A stretch of 64,000 nt of DNA from the NCBI GenBank assembly GCA_020226215.1, contig CM035233.1, positions 50,243,751-50,307,750 of the forward strand. Direction: 5' to 3'. This document shows positions 35,904-48,400 of the stretch, one piece after another. The first letter of the stretch is position 1. Each line of letters begins with the position of its first letter. This DNA is from Sindora glabra. Taxonomy: Eukaryota > Streptophyta > Magnoliopsida > Fabales > Fabaceae. The notes below the pieces were generated by a model. That model did no database searches. It worked only from the letters and a program-made list of their open reading frames with translations, and was not told the origin of the DNA. Position numbers and translations under genes: made by a program.

Positions 35904-37390
35904 ATTACCAATGTATCAATTCCATAATATATTTTGCATATTCGCATACAAATTAGCCATAATTACATAGTTTAATAGTTTTAATATTAATTAATGAATT
36001 ATATGAGAAATTAACCTGTCGAATTATGTCAATAGGCATGAAATTATGCATGAATGAATCAAATAAGAAGATTGATCATAAATAATATTTGGATTTCCCG
36101 AATGTTCCATTATTATAATGATAAAATTTTTCTGAACCAAATAGATCACGAATACAAGAACAAAATCAATCGTAATATCACTAATGGACTCTTTTAATGC
36201 TTTGACATTTTTAACATTTCTGAGTTATTATGTTCATAATAGAATTAAAAATTCTAACATGAAATTATATTTGCTTATACTTAGTAATTTTTGTGACTAT
36301 GATTAGTTTGGTGGAGGCCAACTGAGTCTCATGGCTTACTAGGTTTAGTAAAGGATTGCAAGTTTGATTCTTTGAAGCTATTTTATTAATAGGACAGATT
36401 TATTATTTATTATTCTAATTTTGAATAGAAATAAACATATTTGATTAAAAAAAAGAAAAAGTGTGGAAATTCCCCAAATATAAAACAAATTAAAAGAAGA
36501 AAGATGGTAAGCTAGCGTTAATCTATTGCATCAAAAAATTAAGGATAGTAAGCTTTAAATTAATTGCAGTAAAAAGTTATTAATAAATAAATTATATTTT
36601 AAAAATTTATTTATAAGAAAAAGATGGAAGGATAAAATTACAAATTGAAGTAAATTATAAATTAAAAACCTATTAAAAATTTAAATTTGTTGGGAAAATT
36701 TAATAAATCAAATTAATGTGAAAATTGTACATATTTGTTTTGCCTTTTGGATCTTGATATTGTATTCCACCACACAGTTGCTAATAATCACCTTATGTTA
36801 GGAACTTTTACTTTTGTCCACAATAATTTTACCATAACCACACACACATTTTCCTAGAGAGAAGAAGAGGAAGAAGTTTGTTTGACTCTGTGTTTTAAAT
36901 GATGCCTGTTCTCTCTAATTTTGCTTTTTGTCTCTTTTTTACATTTCTAATGGGAAGTGGGTAGTTTTCTTTTTCTCTTCTATTTTTCCACTTTTTTGAT
37001 CAGTTATCTAAAAGAAAATTGATTGCATAATTTTAATTCTTTGAATTCAAATTCAAATAAAAAATATTTATTCAAATAAATAAATATTTATCAAATGATA
37101 AATATAGATGACCCATTATGAGTGTCTCCACATTCATTAAAATTAAATTATAATTTTTTTAACTATTTTAAGGATAAATGTATGTATTAGTAACAAAATC
37201 AAGTATTTGAATAATATAGATCATATTAATGAATAATTGTAAAATAACCTAGGTTAGATCAAGTACAATTTAATTTTATAATTTTTATGTTTAACTTCAA
37301 AAATTCATAAAATTTCTTTAATACGTCCGCAAGAATTACTATATTTTTATTATTTATTATTTATTTATTTTGCTGATGGCATTGGCCAAC
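35904..37390. other. Intergenic DNA
   Basis: AT-rich. A possible degenerate SINE-like piece lies at about 36300-36460 (TGGCTTACTAGG ... GCAAGTTTGATTCT, then A-rich end). Nothing else supported. Confidence 0.35.
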
Positions 37391-37394
37391 TTAT

Positions 37395-37553
37395 TGTCAC
37401 GAATGACTGAATGGAAGACACCTATTTTTCATGTAAGTTCAAACTCTAATCTCCCTCGTATTATTATAAGATGTTGTCACGAATGACCGAATGGAAGGCC
37501 CTTATTTTTTTAAATAAGTTCAAATTTTAATCCCTTAATATTATAATAGATGA
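37395..37553. repeat. 80-bp tandem pair
   Basis: TGTCACGAATGACTGAATGG at 37395 recurs at 37475 with one change, and the following ~55 bases also match (AAGTTCAAAYTYTAATC). Confidence 0.8.
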
Positions 37554-37949
37554 AACATGCATTTTCTAAATAGTAAATATTAAAATGGATACATATATGT
37601 ATTTTACAAATGAAACTTTTTCATTTACTTACCGGTACATAATAAGTGAGGAAAAGGTATCACTTGCTTTCTTTTTAATTCTTTGTCAGATCTTTAAAAA
37701 TTTTATATTTAATTTTATACTTTTCTTCTCAGGTTTAGATTGTCACCAAAGCCTTTCAGGTTGTTATCAAGTGCATACTATTTACTTTCTTTTAATTTTT
37801 TTAAGGGTTGGAATATTTAAGCCATTTGATGCACATATATAAAGATTAACAATCAAATCTAAATGTAGTAGAAGATACAAAGTATTCAAAAGATATTGGA
37901 TGTCACTTGAATCAAAGAGTCCTATCTACTTTATCTTAAATTTTCTTTT

Positions 37950-38290
37950 TGAATTGGCAAAAAAAAAAAAAAGAAGAAGAAAGAATCTAACTCTTTTACT
38001 TTCATTGATTTTTTTTGAGTTTTATTTGCAACAAATTTATCTTCTAACTTTATAAAAATGTGCAACTTTATCCACTTGACTAATGTTGTTAAATTTTTTG
38101 AATGAAGGTACTTGTATAACATCAAATGTGGTATCATACATGGTATATATAAATCATATTTTATTATTCTTGTAATAAAAAGTCACTTTTAATTCTTTAA
38201 CTTTCTATAAAGTTTCGATTGCGTCCTCTAAGTTTTATTTAAAAGAAAATTATCATCTAATATTCTAAAAATGCAATCACATTTATGTAA
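37950..38290 (+). repeat. Inverted repeat, left arm
   Basis: Aligns with the reverse complement of 39770-40070 over about 320 bp: shared TTTGAATG/TTTAATAG..., ATACATGGTATATATAAATC / CTACATGCCATATATAAATT, AAAAAGTCACTTTT / AAAAAGCCACTTTT, CTCTAAGTTTTATTTAAA / CCCTAAGTTTTATTTAAA. Probably the arms of one foldback element or two opposite copies of a MITE. Confidence 0.6.
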
Positions 38291-38689
38291 AGACAAATCT
38301 AAATAAAGACAAAATATCATTCAATATACTTGAAGTAGTAAATAAGGTACATTCCATGAAAAGGGACCATAACCCATTAAGGTTCAATTTCAAACTATTA
38401 ATCAAAAGTTAAAATTCTTTAAAGCTAACGCACAATATGTCTCATATGAATTCAAGCTTTCAAGTGATGTTTGATTTATAAAATTTTTCTCACATTCTTA
38501 GAAATATTTTAGGGAAGGTAAAATTCTCACTTTTTATTCAAATTTTTTAAAAATACTAGAATATTTTTAACCTAATATTTCCTTAAAATATTTTAATTAG
38601 AGGAGGTGGGCATTCAACATTCTCATAATATGTGAATGTTTAATTGATATAAATAGATTATTCATTTACCATTTTATTAAAGTCTTACT

Positions 38690-39305
38690 ATTATCAACAT
38701 CTCATTTCACAATTATTTACTACAATTAATCATCATCCATAACTAATAATCATTGTTGGCAACTACTCACTGTAATTAACCATAATTTATCATTATTTAT
38801 TATTGGTGGCCATCGTCAGTCACCACCCATAACTAGTGATCATTGTTAGCTATCATTTATTCGTATTGACTACTATTAATTATCACTAACTATTGTTGAC
38901 TATCATAAATGACTATTATCAACTACTACTCATCATCAATGATCACTATTAATTTTCACTCATTGATAGTAATCATTATTATCTACCATCTATTACCAAT
39001 AATCAATATTCATTATTATCGATCTTCAATGAATGCTACCAATTACAATCCACTATTAGTGATCACTATTTATTATTATTCATCATTAATAATTATCATC
39101 CACCACTATCCATTGTTAATTATCACCTATCCCTAATGATCACCACTAGTCACTATACATTCTCGATAATTACTATTAGTCACCACTCATTTCTAGTGAT
39201 TATTGTCAACCATCACCTACTATTAGTGAATATTATGCACTTCCATTGCTGTTACCACCTATTACTAGTAACTACATCGGTTTTCACCTGCCACTGTTAA
39301 TCATT
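38690..39305. repeat. Degenerate CAT/ATT-rich minisatellite
   Basis: A run of over 600 bases built from variants of ATCATTGTTGGCAACTA, CACTAACTATTGTTGACTAT and CATTAATAATTATCATCCAC, with no fixed period visible by eye. Open frames through it are artefacts. Confidence 0.65.
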
Positions 39306-39769
39306 AAATTTTAATGAAAATATTTTTGAAAATCTAATATTATATTTAAAATAATTAAAATATAATCTTGTAACATTTTTAAGATTATTTTTAATTAAAT
39401 TAAATATGATAATATTACATTATCAAGAATTAAATTATTGAAAATCACATTTCTAAAAATATTAAAGTTCTTGGGAATGTTTGATTTTGCAAATCAGATG
39501 CTACTTTAATATAAATCTACTAGCAGCAGTGAATATGAATAAATATAACTTTAAAATTTGAAGATTCATTTTTATAGCATCACGCACTTGTTTTGAATCC
39601 TTATTAACTATTTAATGAGCATGAAAATTTGTAAATATAAAAATAATTTATTTTTAGAGTTTTTTTGAATTATTATTTGGATTTATTTAATATTTGCATT
39701 GGTTAATTACAATAGAAATCATCACATTATAATCATATTTTATCTTTACATAGAAGTGATCAAGTTTTT

Positions 39770-40070
39770 AGAAAGTTAAATGATATAAATTTAAATAAAA
39801 CTTAGGGGATAAATTTGAAATTTTAGTGAAAGATAGGAGATCAAAAGTGGCTTTTTATCATAATAATATTAAAATATAATTTATATATGGCATGTAGGAT
39901 GCTAAGTTAGCTGTGATGTATGTGTTTCTATTAAAAAATTTAACAGCATTAACAAACTGAGTAATATTACACATTTTTGAAAAAATTAGATGGTAAATTT
40001 CTTTTAAATAAAACTTAAAAAATAAGATTAAAATTTCAATAGAAGTTAGAGAACTAAATATGCCTTTTGA
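39770..40070 (-). repeat. Inverted repeat, right arm
   Basis: Partner of 37950-38290 in opposite orientation; the open minus frame at 39858-40199 crosses it and the next element and is not a gene. Confidence 0.6.
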
Positions 40071-40094
40071 GTTTTTTTGTTCTTGTTCTATTTT

Positions 40095-40387
40095 AATGAT
40101 AAAATTAATAATTTCATCCTTAAAATTAGAAAGCATTAATAAAATTATCTTTAAATTATATAAAGTTATAATTTTATCCCTAAATAATAGTACATACATC
40201 TAATTTTTGTTATTCCTACAGTAATTTAAGAATGGAATTATCTATACAAATCTAAATGGAAGGACAAAATTGTCTATATAAATTATTATTTACGGATGAA
40301 ATTATAACTTTATATAATTTATAAACCATTTTACTAGTACCTTATAATTTTAGGAATAAATTGTTAATTTCGTCTATGTTGATCATT
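40095..40387. mobile_element. Foldback MITE
   Basis: The left half (AATGATAAAATTAATAATTT ... ATATAAAGTTATAATTTTAT) is complementary in order to the right half (GATGAAATTATAACTTTATA ... AATTTCGTCTATGTTGATCA), with the axis near 40230. Almost its whole length can fold. Superfamily not assigned. Confidence 0.6.
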
Positions 40388-40456
40388 ACTTTTCATTTGT
40401 TTTAATTTTTTAAAAAATTAATATGCACGCAGCAACTCGTGCGGGCGCTGTTCTAA
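40388..40456 (+). mobile_element. Candidate Helitron 3' terminus
   Basis: GCACG (40425-40429) and CGTGC (40438-40442) form a hairpin; ten bases later the sequence reads CTAA followed by T. A GC-rich hairpin about 10 bases before CTRR/T is the known Helitron 3' end. The 5' TC end was not found. Confidence 0.5.
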
Positions 40457-41532
40457 TTAATTATGCTATGCATTATTCCCAATTAATTATTCTGTCTATT
40501 TAGCATTATTCCTAATTAATCATGTTTTGCATGTTTTGTCACGTCTTGATCGCGCGCCGATTTCACGTTAATATGAATTACCAGAATGTATTGCGGGGTA
40601 GCGTGCTTTTCAAGAAGATTTTTTGCCCTACTCTTTGCAAAAGGGTATCTATTTTAATATATTATTTTGTTATTCATATTCATGATTAATAAGTCCTCTT
40701 AACAAAAGATGGCGGCCCCAACAACCGGAATTCCTTGATTAATAAGTCCAAGAATCATATGCAATACTTTGATAATACAATACTTGCTAAAAAATTATTA
40801 TATACTCCGATGATGACACTTTAAGTTTGATTTAATAACAAAAAAGTACTTATAGATTTAAATTTTTTAATTAAAAAATTCAATTTTCAAATATACATGA
40901 ATTCTTAAAAAAATTGGTATATGAGTAATAAAAGAGAGCCAATTTATATTGATCTCCAATATGATGATCTAATTATATTCAATGCCCATTATTTTTTCTT
41001 AAATATATGCATCCACCTTTAAAGTATTTTCATTATTATAAAATGTAACAAGATTAAATTTTTAAACTGCAATTTCTTCTTTAATTATTCATTGTGACTA
41101 GAAGATCATTTTCATGCATTGCTATGTACAAATATGCTTTTTCTTTGAAAAATAAAAACACTCTTTTCTTTTATATAAACAATATTGTAATGTTTTTATG
41201 AAAATATAAAAAAAATTTTCTAACCACTAGTGATGATGTTAAAAAAGAAATTGTAATTAAAAAATTAACATTATTATATTTTATAAGGAAAAAATTATTT
41301 CAAAAGAGACAAAAGGATATAATTTTCAAAAAAAAAAAAGAGTGTAAAATGTAATTAGATTAGATTTCAAGCAATACAATTCAAAAAAAAAATAAAAAAT
41401 TGAATACTAGTGGCACTGAAGGTCGCATGCTGTAGCTCCATCTAGAAGTAGACTACAATTCTTCCTCGGTTAGTCACCTCATATTCACCTTATATCACAA
41501 CAAGATATCCAAGACCTTGTGTGAATGGAAAA
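40457..41532. other. Upstream region of the BAHD gene
   Basis: AT-rich. TTATATAAAC at about 41171 could be a TATA box but is 360 bases from the start codon. No other feature. Confidence 0.35.
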
Positions 41533-42871
41533 ATGGTGAAGATCACATCTTCTTTCACTGTTGCTCCAAGCAAGTCCACTCCAAAGGTTACTCTGTGGCT
41601 CTCCGAGAGTGACCAATTCAGTGCTTGGACTCATGCACCAAATATATGTATTTACACACCACAATCCAACCATAGTGCCATCCCAAACGCCTTTTCGAGT
41701 ATAAGAGACTCCCTGAGCAACATTTTAATCCACTTCTACCCCCTCGCCGGCGGCCTTTGCTGGATCGGAGGCGGCCGACTAGAAGTCGACTGTAATGAAG
41801 CCGGTGTCACGCTGCTTGAAGCCAAATCTTCCAAAAAATTAGACGACTATGGGGATTTTAGACCAGGTGAGAGTGTTCGAGCCATATTACGCTAAACCAA
41901 TTGAGGAAGTTCCATTGTTACTTGTACAATTGACGAAGTTCAGCTGCGGGGGCATCTCAATCGGGATTTCCCTTTCGCACGCCGTGGCTGACGGTATCGC
42001 GGCCATTCACTTCATTAACTTGTGGGCTAAGCTTTCTCGAGGAGAAACGTTGGAGGAAGACGAGCTGCCATTTCTGGACCGAACGGTGGTTCTGAAGTGT
42101 CGCGAGCCACTTAGGCCACAGCGCTTCGATCACCCAGAATTCAAGCCAATGCCACTTATGCTTGGTGCCTCCGACAATATAGCCGAGAGGAAGAAGGAAA
42201 CCGCCGTCGAATTACTTAAACTAACGAGAGAACAAATCGACAAGATAAAGAACAAAACTAACAAAACAATTGTGATCGAAAATCGACGTCCTTTCACTCG
42301 ATATGAAGCTATCACTGCTCATATCTGGAAAAGTGCTTCTAAGTCTCGCCAAAGTGATTATCATCAACCGACCGCCATTCGAGTCGTAGCTGATTTTCGA
42401 AATCGATTGAAAGCGCCATTGCCGAGAAATTATTTGGGAAATGCTGTTTTTCGAACATATCCGGCATACCTTACTGGGGATATCATTTCGAAACCTCTGA
42501 GCTACACAGCTCAGAGAATAAGGAAAGGGATTGAGACATTGACGGATGAGTATATAAAATCGCAACGGGATTTTATAGCTTGTCAGTCGGATGCGAATCC
42601 ACTGAGGATTTCGTTTCACACATTGGATTGCGCGAAATCCCCGTTTATCGGAAACCCCAACCTTAGCGTTACGTGCTGGACAAGCTTGCCTTTGTATGGA
42701 GCAGATTTCGGATGGGGGAAGCCTGTTCATATGGGACCGGGTTCTTTGATCGAAGATGGTAAGACATTCATCATGCCAACTCTTGCTGGAGACGGCTCTG
42801 TTGTTGTGGCTATCCGCCTGCAGAAAGCTCATATAGAGGATTTCAAGAAGTTCTTCTACAATGATATTTGA
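41533..42871 (+). pseudogene. BAHD acyltransferase (spermidine hydroxycinnamoyl transferase-like), frameshifted
   Basis: BAHD enzymes move acyl groups from acyl-CoA to alcohols or amines in the cytosol; this one resembles spermidine hydroxycinnamoyl transferases most (MVKITSSFTVAPSKSTPKVT start, SCGGISIGISLSHAVADG, DFGWGKPVHMG). Start chosen at ATG 41533 (AAAAATGGTG); four codons upstream in frame are GTG-led and not a plant start. Frame 1 runs from 41533 to about 41888, ending GESVRAILR and TAA. The homologous protein continues in frame +1 from about 41880 (PYYAKPIEEVPLLLVQLTKF) to TGA at 42871. The catalytic HxxxD is HAVAD (41978-41992), and the structural DFGWG is at 42704-42718. Joined length is about 445, normal for the family. 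The shift fits a loss of 3n+2 bases, and roughly three residues seem missing at the join. Either a recent pseudogene or a sequence error. No intron, whereas many relatives have one. Confidence 0.85.
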
Positions 42872-42973
42872 ATATTGTTGGACAGGCCGTTTTGTGATAC
42901 GCTCTTTCTTTTCAAAGTCTATGATTTCACGTAGACGTAAATTGTTTCCTCGTAATGGTTGACCATGAAAAAA

Positions 42974-42979
42974 AATAAA
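42974..42979 (+). terminator. Possible polyadenylation signal of the BAHD gene
   Basis: AATAAA about 103 bases after the TGA, within an A-rich run; fits a plant near-upstream element. Confidence 0.4.
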
Positions 42980-43246
42980 AGATTTGGGTTATTTTTTTCT
43001 CTGTTTTAATTATCATTTTTTGGGAAAATAAAGATACATATTTTTATTATCAAACTTATTGATTTTTTTATTGGCATTCATTATTTTAATATAAAATTTT
43101 TTTGTACGTGTCTCTCATAGATTCGTCCTTAAAAATCCTTGTTCAAAAATAATTCAAGTAAATAGCTATGGATTTATTTTTTAATTATTTATTAATTTTA
43201 TTAACAATTACGTTATGGTACGTACTTTAGTTTAACGGTACTTTTA

Positions 43247-43390
43247 TGAGAAATTCAATCTTTTGGGTGGTTGAATTTTCTTACTTTTTTTTTTTCAAAT
43301 CTTAGATTGAATAAGGTAAAAAAAAAAATAAATCTTAAAAAAAATTATAAAAGTAAAAAAATTCAACCGCCGAAAAAATCAAACTCTCCA
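43247..43390. mobile_element. Stowaway-like foldback MITE
   Basis: The left end is TGAGAAATTCAATCTTTTGG and the right end, reverse complemented, TGGAGAGTTTGATTTTTTCG. The interior is self-complementary around GGGTGGTTGAATTTT / AAATTCAACCGCC. It is flanked on each side by TA (43245-43246 and 43391-43392). Confidence 0.6.
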
Positions 43391-45400
43391 TATATTTGAC
43401 CTTATTTTTTGAAAAAGGCCTAGAGATTCACAATTTTTTATTTTGATTATAGTAATAATAGTTAAATTATTAGACAGAAAAATATTGCAAAGATTGAATC
43501 AGATGAATACGCAAAACCTAAACTAAAGGCTCTCCCAGATATTCACAAATTTTAAATAAATTGGAATTTAGTATTATCATTGCATATGTACTACATAGGT
43601 TATTGCATCGTCCCAGCTGATTCTTCTTGACTCGAGCATGTGGCTAATTTCAATGCTGTAGTGGAGGATAAGCATTTAATTTTTAGGATCATTAATTTTC
43701 ATTTTCAGCTGCCGTCAAATTTTCGCTGGGGCTCATCTTTTCCATTCAAAATCTTAATCACAGGGATCCGACTTCTCCGGTGCAAGATTAAAGTGAATTA
43801 TCACAATTATTATAATAAGAAAATTAAAGAAGTTAATATTTATAAATTAAAAAATTAATTTATTTGTGATATTTTATTTATTAAATATTTAATTTTTAAT
43901 TTTTTATTAATAATTGTGATTTTTTATTTTATCTTTTAAAGTAGAGAAACCAAATTCTAATCATAGAACATGGGTTAGGTGACATATTAGAAGGAGATTA
44001 ATATTAAAATCATGGATTTTAATTTGACAAAAATGTCTATCTTGTAAGAACTATAAAAATATAATGAAAAGAATAAAGTATGTCATATGATAATATTATT
44101 ATCGCAAAAAGGAAATATTTCAATTGAAATAAAAAATTGTTTTTAAGCCACATAGTATATACTTGAGTTAAATTAAAATGTAGTTCAATGCAAAGAAATT
44201 GGTATTCAATGGACCACTTTTTTTGTCTTATAATAAAATAAAAATACCAACTGTATAAACAATTGTATTTATAATCTCTTTTCTTCTCGATCAATTTAAG
44301 ACCGTAGTGTTTTTTTAATAATGATAAAAATAGTTAAATTATTAAATACATACATGCAAAATTTGCTAAGATTAAACTTAAAATATAAAAGAAGGCCAAA
44401 TTTTCAAGTAATATCACATGATACTTGAACCAAAAGCTCATGGCAATTTGACATTGTAACATTGAATTTAGATTTAAATAAAACTTATTAAGATTTGATT
44501 TTAGCTTTGCATATATGCACAAAGGGCTATGATGAAAGTATAATATCATATCTGGTAATTTAATTGAAAAATTATTGGCTCATTCTATTATTGTGTTTTT
44601 TTTAAAAAAAACTTTATGCTTCTCAAAATCATATTACACGATCGGGTAGAGAATAAAAATAACAAAATATGTATGTTGTTACTAAAACACCACGTGCAAT
44701 GAAAAAATAAAATAAAACCTCGCTCAACCAGAGAGTAATAAACTTTTCACTATCTCCGGAGACGTACGCATTTTGTGTTGACCTAAGGAATTGATGTCAA
44801 CACAGTATTTGTTTCATTTGCCTCTGTATTTTTATAAGAGGATTTATTGATGAATAAAAAAATTTGAAACTAGAAAATTTAAGTCGTCTCATACGTTTGT
44901 TTTGATCTTTAGTCTTATTGTTTTTATGTTTTAATATTTTCTCAATTTTGTCTCATAACAAGTTTTTATCTTAAATAAAAAACAAAGGTAAGCTTAAATT
45001 TGATCCCCATTGTAAAATTTTTAATATTATCATTGGATAAGCAGATAACATGTCATAAAAAAATAATAGTTTTTACCAATAGAAAAATATTTTAATAATT
45101 TCTATTAATATGATAATACATGGATGAATAATAGTGTAAAGCTAATTTACATTGATATTGAATCAAGTTTAAATATAAATTGTTATTTCAAAAATGTTTA
45201 TACTCTGATACATACTAAAAATTTGCATTAGTACATATTTTTGTTGTTATCGTAGAAGAATTCTATACTCGTCTCAACCTTTTAATTAAAAACTATAATT
45301 TTTATATAAAATGTTGAAAGTTTTGAAAAAAAAATAGGAAAGTTTATTTTTTTACAAAAATTTTCCGGATCAACAATTATACATTATAGCACAATTTATA
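43391..45400. other. AT-rich intergenic DNA
   Basis: Apart from the fragment at 43616, nothing supported; short open frames at 43640-44549 have no protein features. Confidence 0.45.
43616..43693 (+). pseudogene. Second copy of the unidentified coding-like fragment
   Basis: Plus strand, LEHVANFNAVVEDKHLIFRI; matches the minus-strand stretch at 25953-26033. The first codons contain a stop (TCTTGACTC), so it is not functional as seen. Identity unknown. Confidence 0.4.
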
Positions 45401-48400
45401 AAACAGAAAAAAAGGAGTTTTCAAGAAAATGAGTAGAAGAGATAAATCAAGGCCAGATTAACAACCTGACTCAAGTTCATCTATTTTGTTATTCAATATG
45501 AACTGCCTAAGATCCCATTTCACAATTCATTTGTGTGTGAGTCCGCGAGTAATCAATTGCCCAAAAACTACATGAAACAACACAATGCAAACGAAGGGTA
45601 AAAGGGAATCTCTCCCTCTGCAAAAACCCTCACCCACATATTTTCAAAAGAAGTTTTCGCGTTTTGATGGCATGAATGTAAATTAGTTAAGGTTAAGGAG
45701 CCTTTAAATAAGATTAAATTAGGTTATGAATCTTACCCATTATAAAATTATAACCAATTACTTGACATTGGGTCCAAGTACAAAAAAAAAAAAAATCCAT
45801 TTGTTTAAGTCTTTTATTGGGTTTGGAAATTATATTAACATTAATAGTTAAATTTATAAATTATAGTAAGGTTCAAGTAAAAAATTCTAATAATTTTTTG
45901 CTTTGACCCCTATAATTTATAAATAGCGATCACTTTAATATTAATGTCAAAATCAAATGATACTATTACATCCATAGGTTTAAATTGAGATTATAAATAT
46001 CCAATAATACAAAATATTATATTTGAAAGGGATATTAACATCAAACATATTGTATGCCTACACCTCATAACTAAAATAATCAAATCTAATAAGGATATTA
46101 GTTTAAAACATGCATAATATGATTTACATACTTTAATCTAACTAATATGTAAATCTTTGTACAATGGTCCTAGCTTTTGCTCAAGATGGCCAAAAGAATC
46201 AATATTTTTAACACAATGATGAGATGTGGTCTAAATATTTCTAATAACATGCCATAACTCAAAATGTGTACAAAATGTTTAATAATGTCATGAATATTTT
46301 ATTATGAATGTTTCATTTGAACACATCTCAAGGTAATTAATGAGCTCAAAACAATTGTTTCATCAATAGTCCCATAAATCCAAAACATCAAAATGCTTAG
46401 ATAAGTCTATACTATTTACATGATTATGATTTATTTCAACTTATAAGCATTTGATTAGTAAATTTATAAGCATACAATTTGTGAAAAAAATACTTAATGC
46501 AAGTAATATGCTCATCCATCTTGTCTTACTCAAATTGGTACTTCATATGAAAATCATTTGTATGAGCATATTCTTTATTGATTAGAGGAAAGACCATAGT
46601 AGCAATGTTGTTGCAATAAAAAAAAAGTTAAGAATGAAGAGCTTTTAACTAAATAACTTTACAAGCACATTATTATTATACGACATACCCTAGAAGTTAC
46701 TGTAAATAATTGCTCAATATTTCTACAACATAACCCTTTTTACTATCATAACATGTGTTCAGATACAAATTTATGATCATCTGGATAACTAACAAAAACG
46801 AGTTTGAGTTGCCTACAACTTGTAAGTTAGCATGTAATCTTTTATATCACTCAGGAACCTCATAATTCCTTTAGTAGCATTCTGGTATTTTTAACCTAAG
46901 CATATATTAGACTATCTATGATTGACACATATGAGACATTCTTTACCTTTTCTTTTTCTTTATTACTTTGAAGACATTGGACTTTCAGAAAAATCTTATC
47001 TTTTTGAATTGTCGAATAAAAACAAGAGCACATTAAGATGTTGAACCTTTTCCACACAATTATTGAGACAAGTCAAATACCCTTATGACCTATGATAATG
47101 AATCTTAACGGTGCCATGATACAAATGATGGCTATTTTAATAATTAAAAATAAAATAGGAATCATCCTTAATATTTGAAAAGGAACATTATAAAATAGAA
47201 TACAAATGAGATTAGTCTTTTACCAAATAAAATGGTTCAAAAGCCAAATTATGTATAAGAAAGATGATAGGCATCCTATAGCATTTGTCCAAAAGATAGT
47301 TACTATAAAATTAATTATGTAACAAATTATGACCAAAATATATTGTTAATCCCTCAAATAAACAACATCAATATTTTAAAGTAAAGAAAGGAAAAATTAA
47401 TTTTAAATGTTCTAGTAGTATTCACTCACTACTTTGATATAAGTTGGGAGATAAGTAGACTTATGGAGTGGCCAAAACCATTACTGTTGGACATGAGACA
47501 ACACACTAAAAATTATTAAAATAAAGAAAAAGGGATCTAGAAAACCTAAATTGATAAAAGATAGAATATTTATAGAAGATGGATTTGACCTATAAGAACA
47601 AGGCCTATGTACATTTAAAAGAAGGATTAAAGTCCACATAATCCCTAAAATTTTTTTATTTTATTTATTTTTTAAAAAATAATTTAAAAATGTAAATTGT
47701 AGTGATTTAAAACAAAGGTTGTAAAAAAGAATAAGCAGCGATTAACAAAGATTGTAAAAGGCCACGACTTTTTTTTTTAAATTGTTCTATTCTATGAAAA
47801 CAAAATAAAAAGATTCAGATAAAAAATGTAAAGACAAATATAAAATGTATCTAATTTCAATTTTTATTATAAGAAAGGAACTAAAAAAATGGTAAAATAT
47901 GCATGTCAATAAAATTGATGCAGGAAGTTCATGTGAATAAAGTTATTTTTCTTTATATTTTTTATTTTTATTAAAATATGAGATGAAATAAGAATTTTAT
48001 AATAAAAGATAGTCTTAATTGTCCAAAAAAATTATTAATATAAAATAAATATCACAAGTTACATGAAAAATGTATACAATCTTAAAGCATCCTATAATTC
48101 TTCTCAAAAGAGTTTTCTCAAAAGAATTAAAAATCCTAATCTTTTAGGACACTATTTTAAAAAGAATATGTATAACCGACTCATATGAATTGAATACCCT
48201 ACTATTTCACCGTTAGTCAAGAAGTTTAAAACCTTCTAGTAGCATAGATACTTCTTATGCATATATGCTCGAATCTGCTTTTATCACTCGAGTAAAATCG
48301 TCGCCAATCAAAAGTGTCAAAGAACACAATTGTGTAAAGCAAATCACAAGTAAATCCTACCAATTACATGTTGTTTTGAGAAGTAGAGAGAAAAAGCAGA

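Noticed and set aside
35177..35927. Open frames of 71-117 codons
   Set aside because: Produced by the CACTA subterminal repeats GTCGTCGCTGAA, not genes.
38909..39136. 75-codon open frame rich in Ile/Tyr/His
   Set aside because: Direct translation of the CAT/ATT minisatellite.
41868..41943. Small intron to explain the BAHD frame change (good donor CCAG/GTGAGAG, acceptor TTCAG)
   Set aside because: Splicing it out would remove the conserved KPIEEVPLLLVQLTKF block, so a frame shift is the better explanation.
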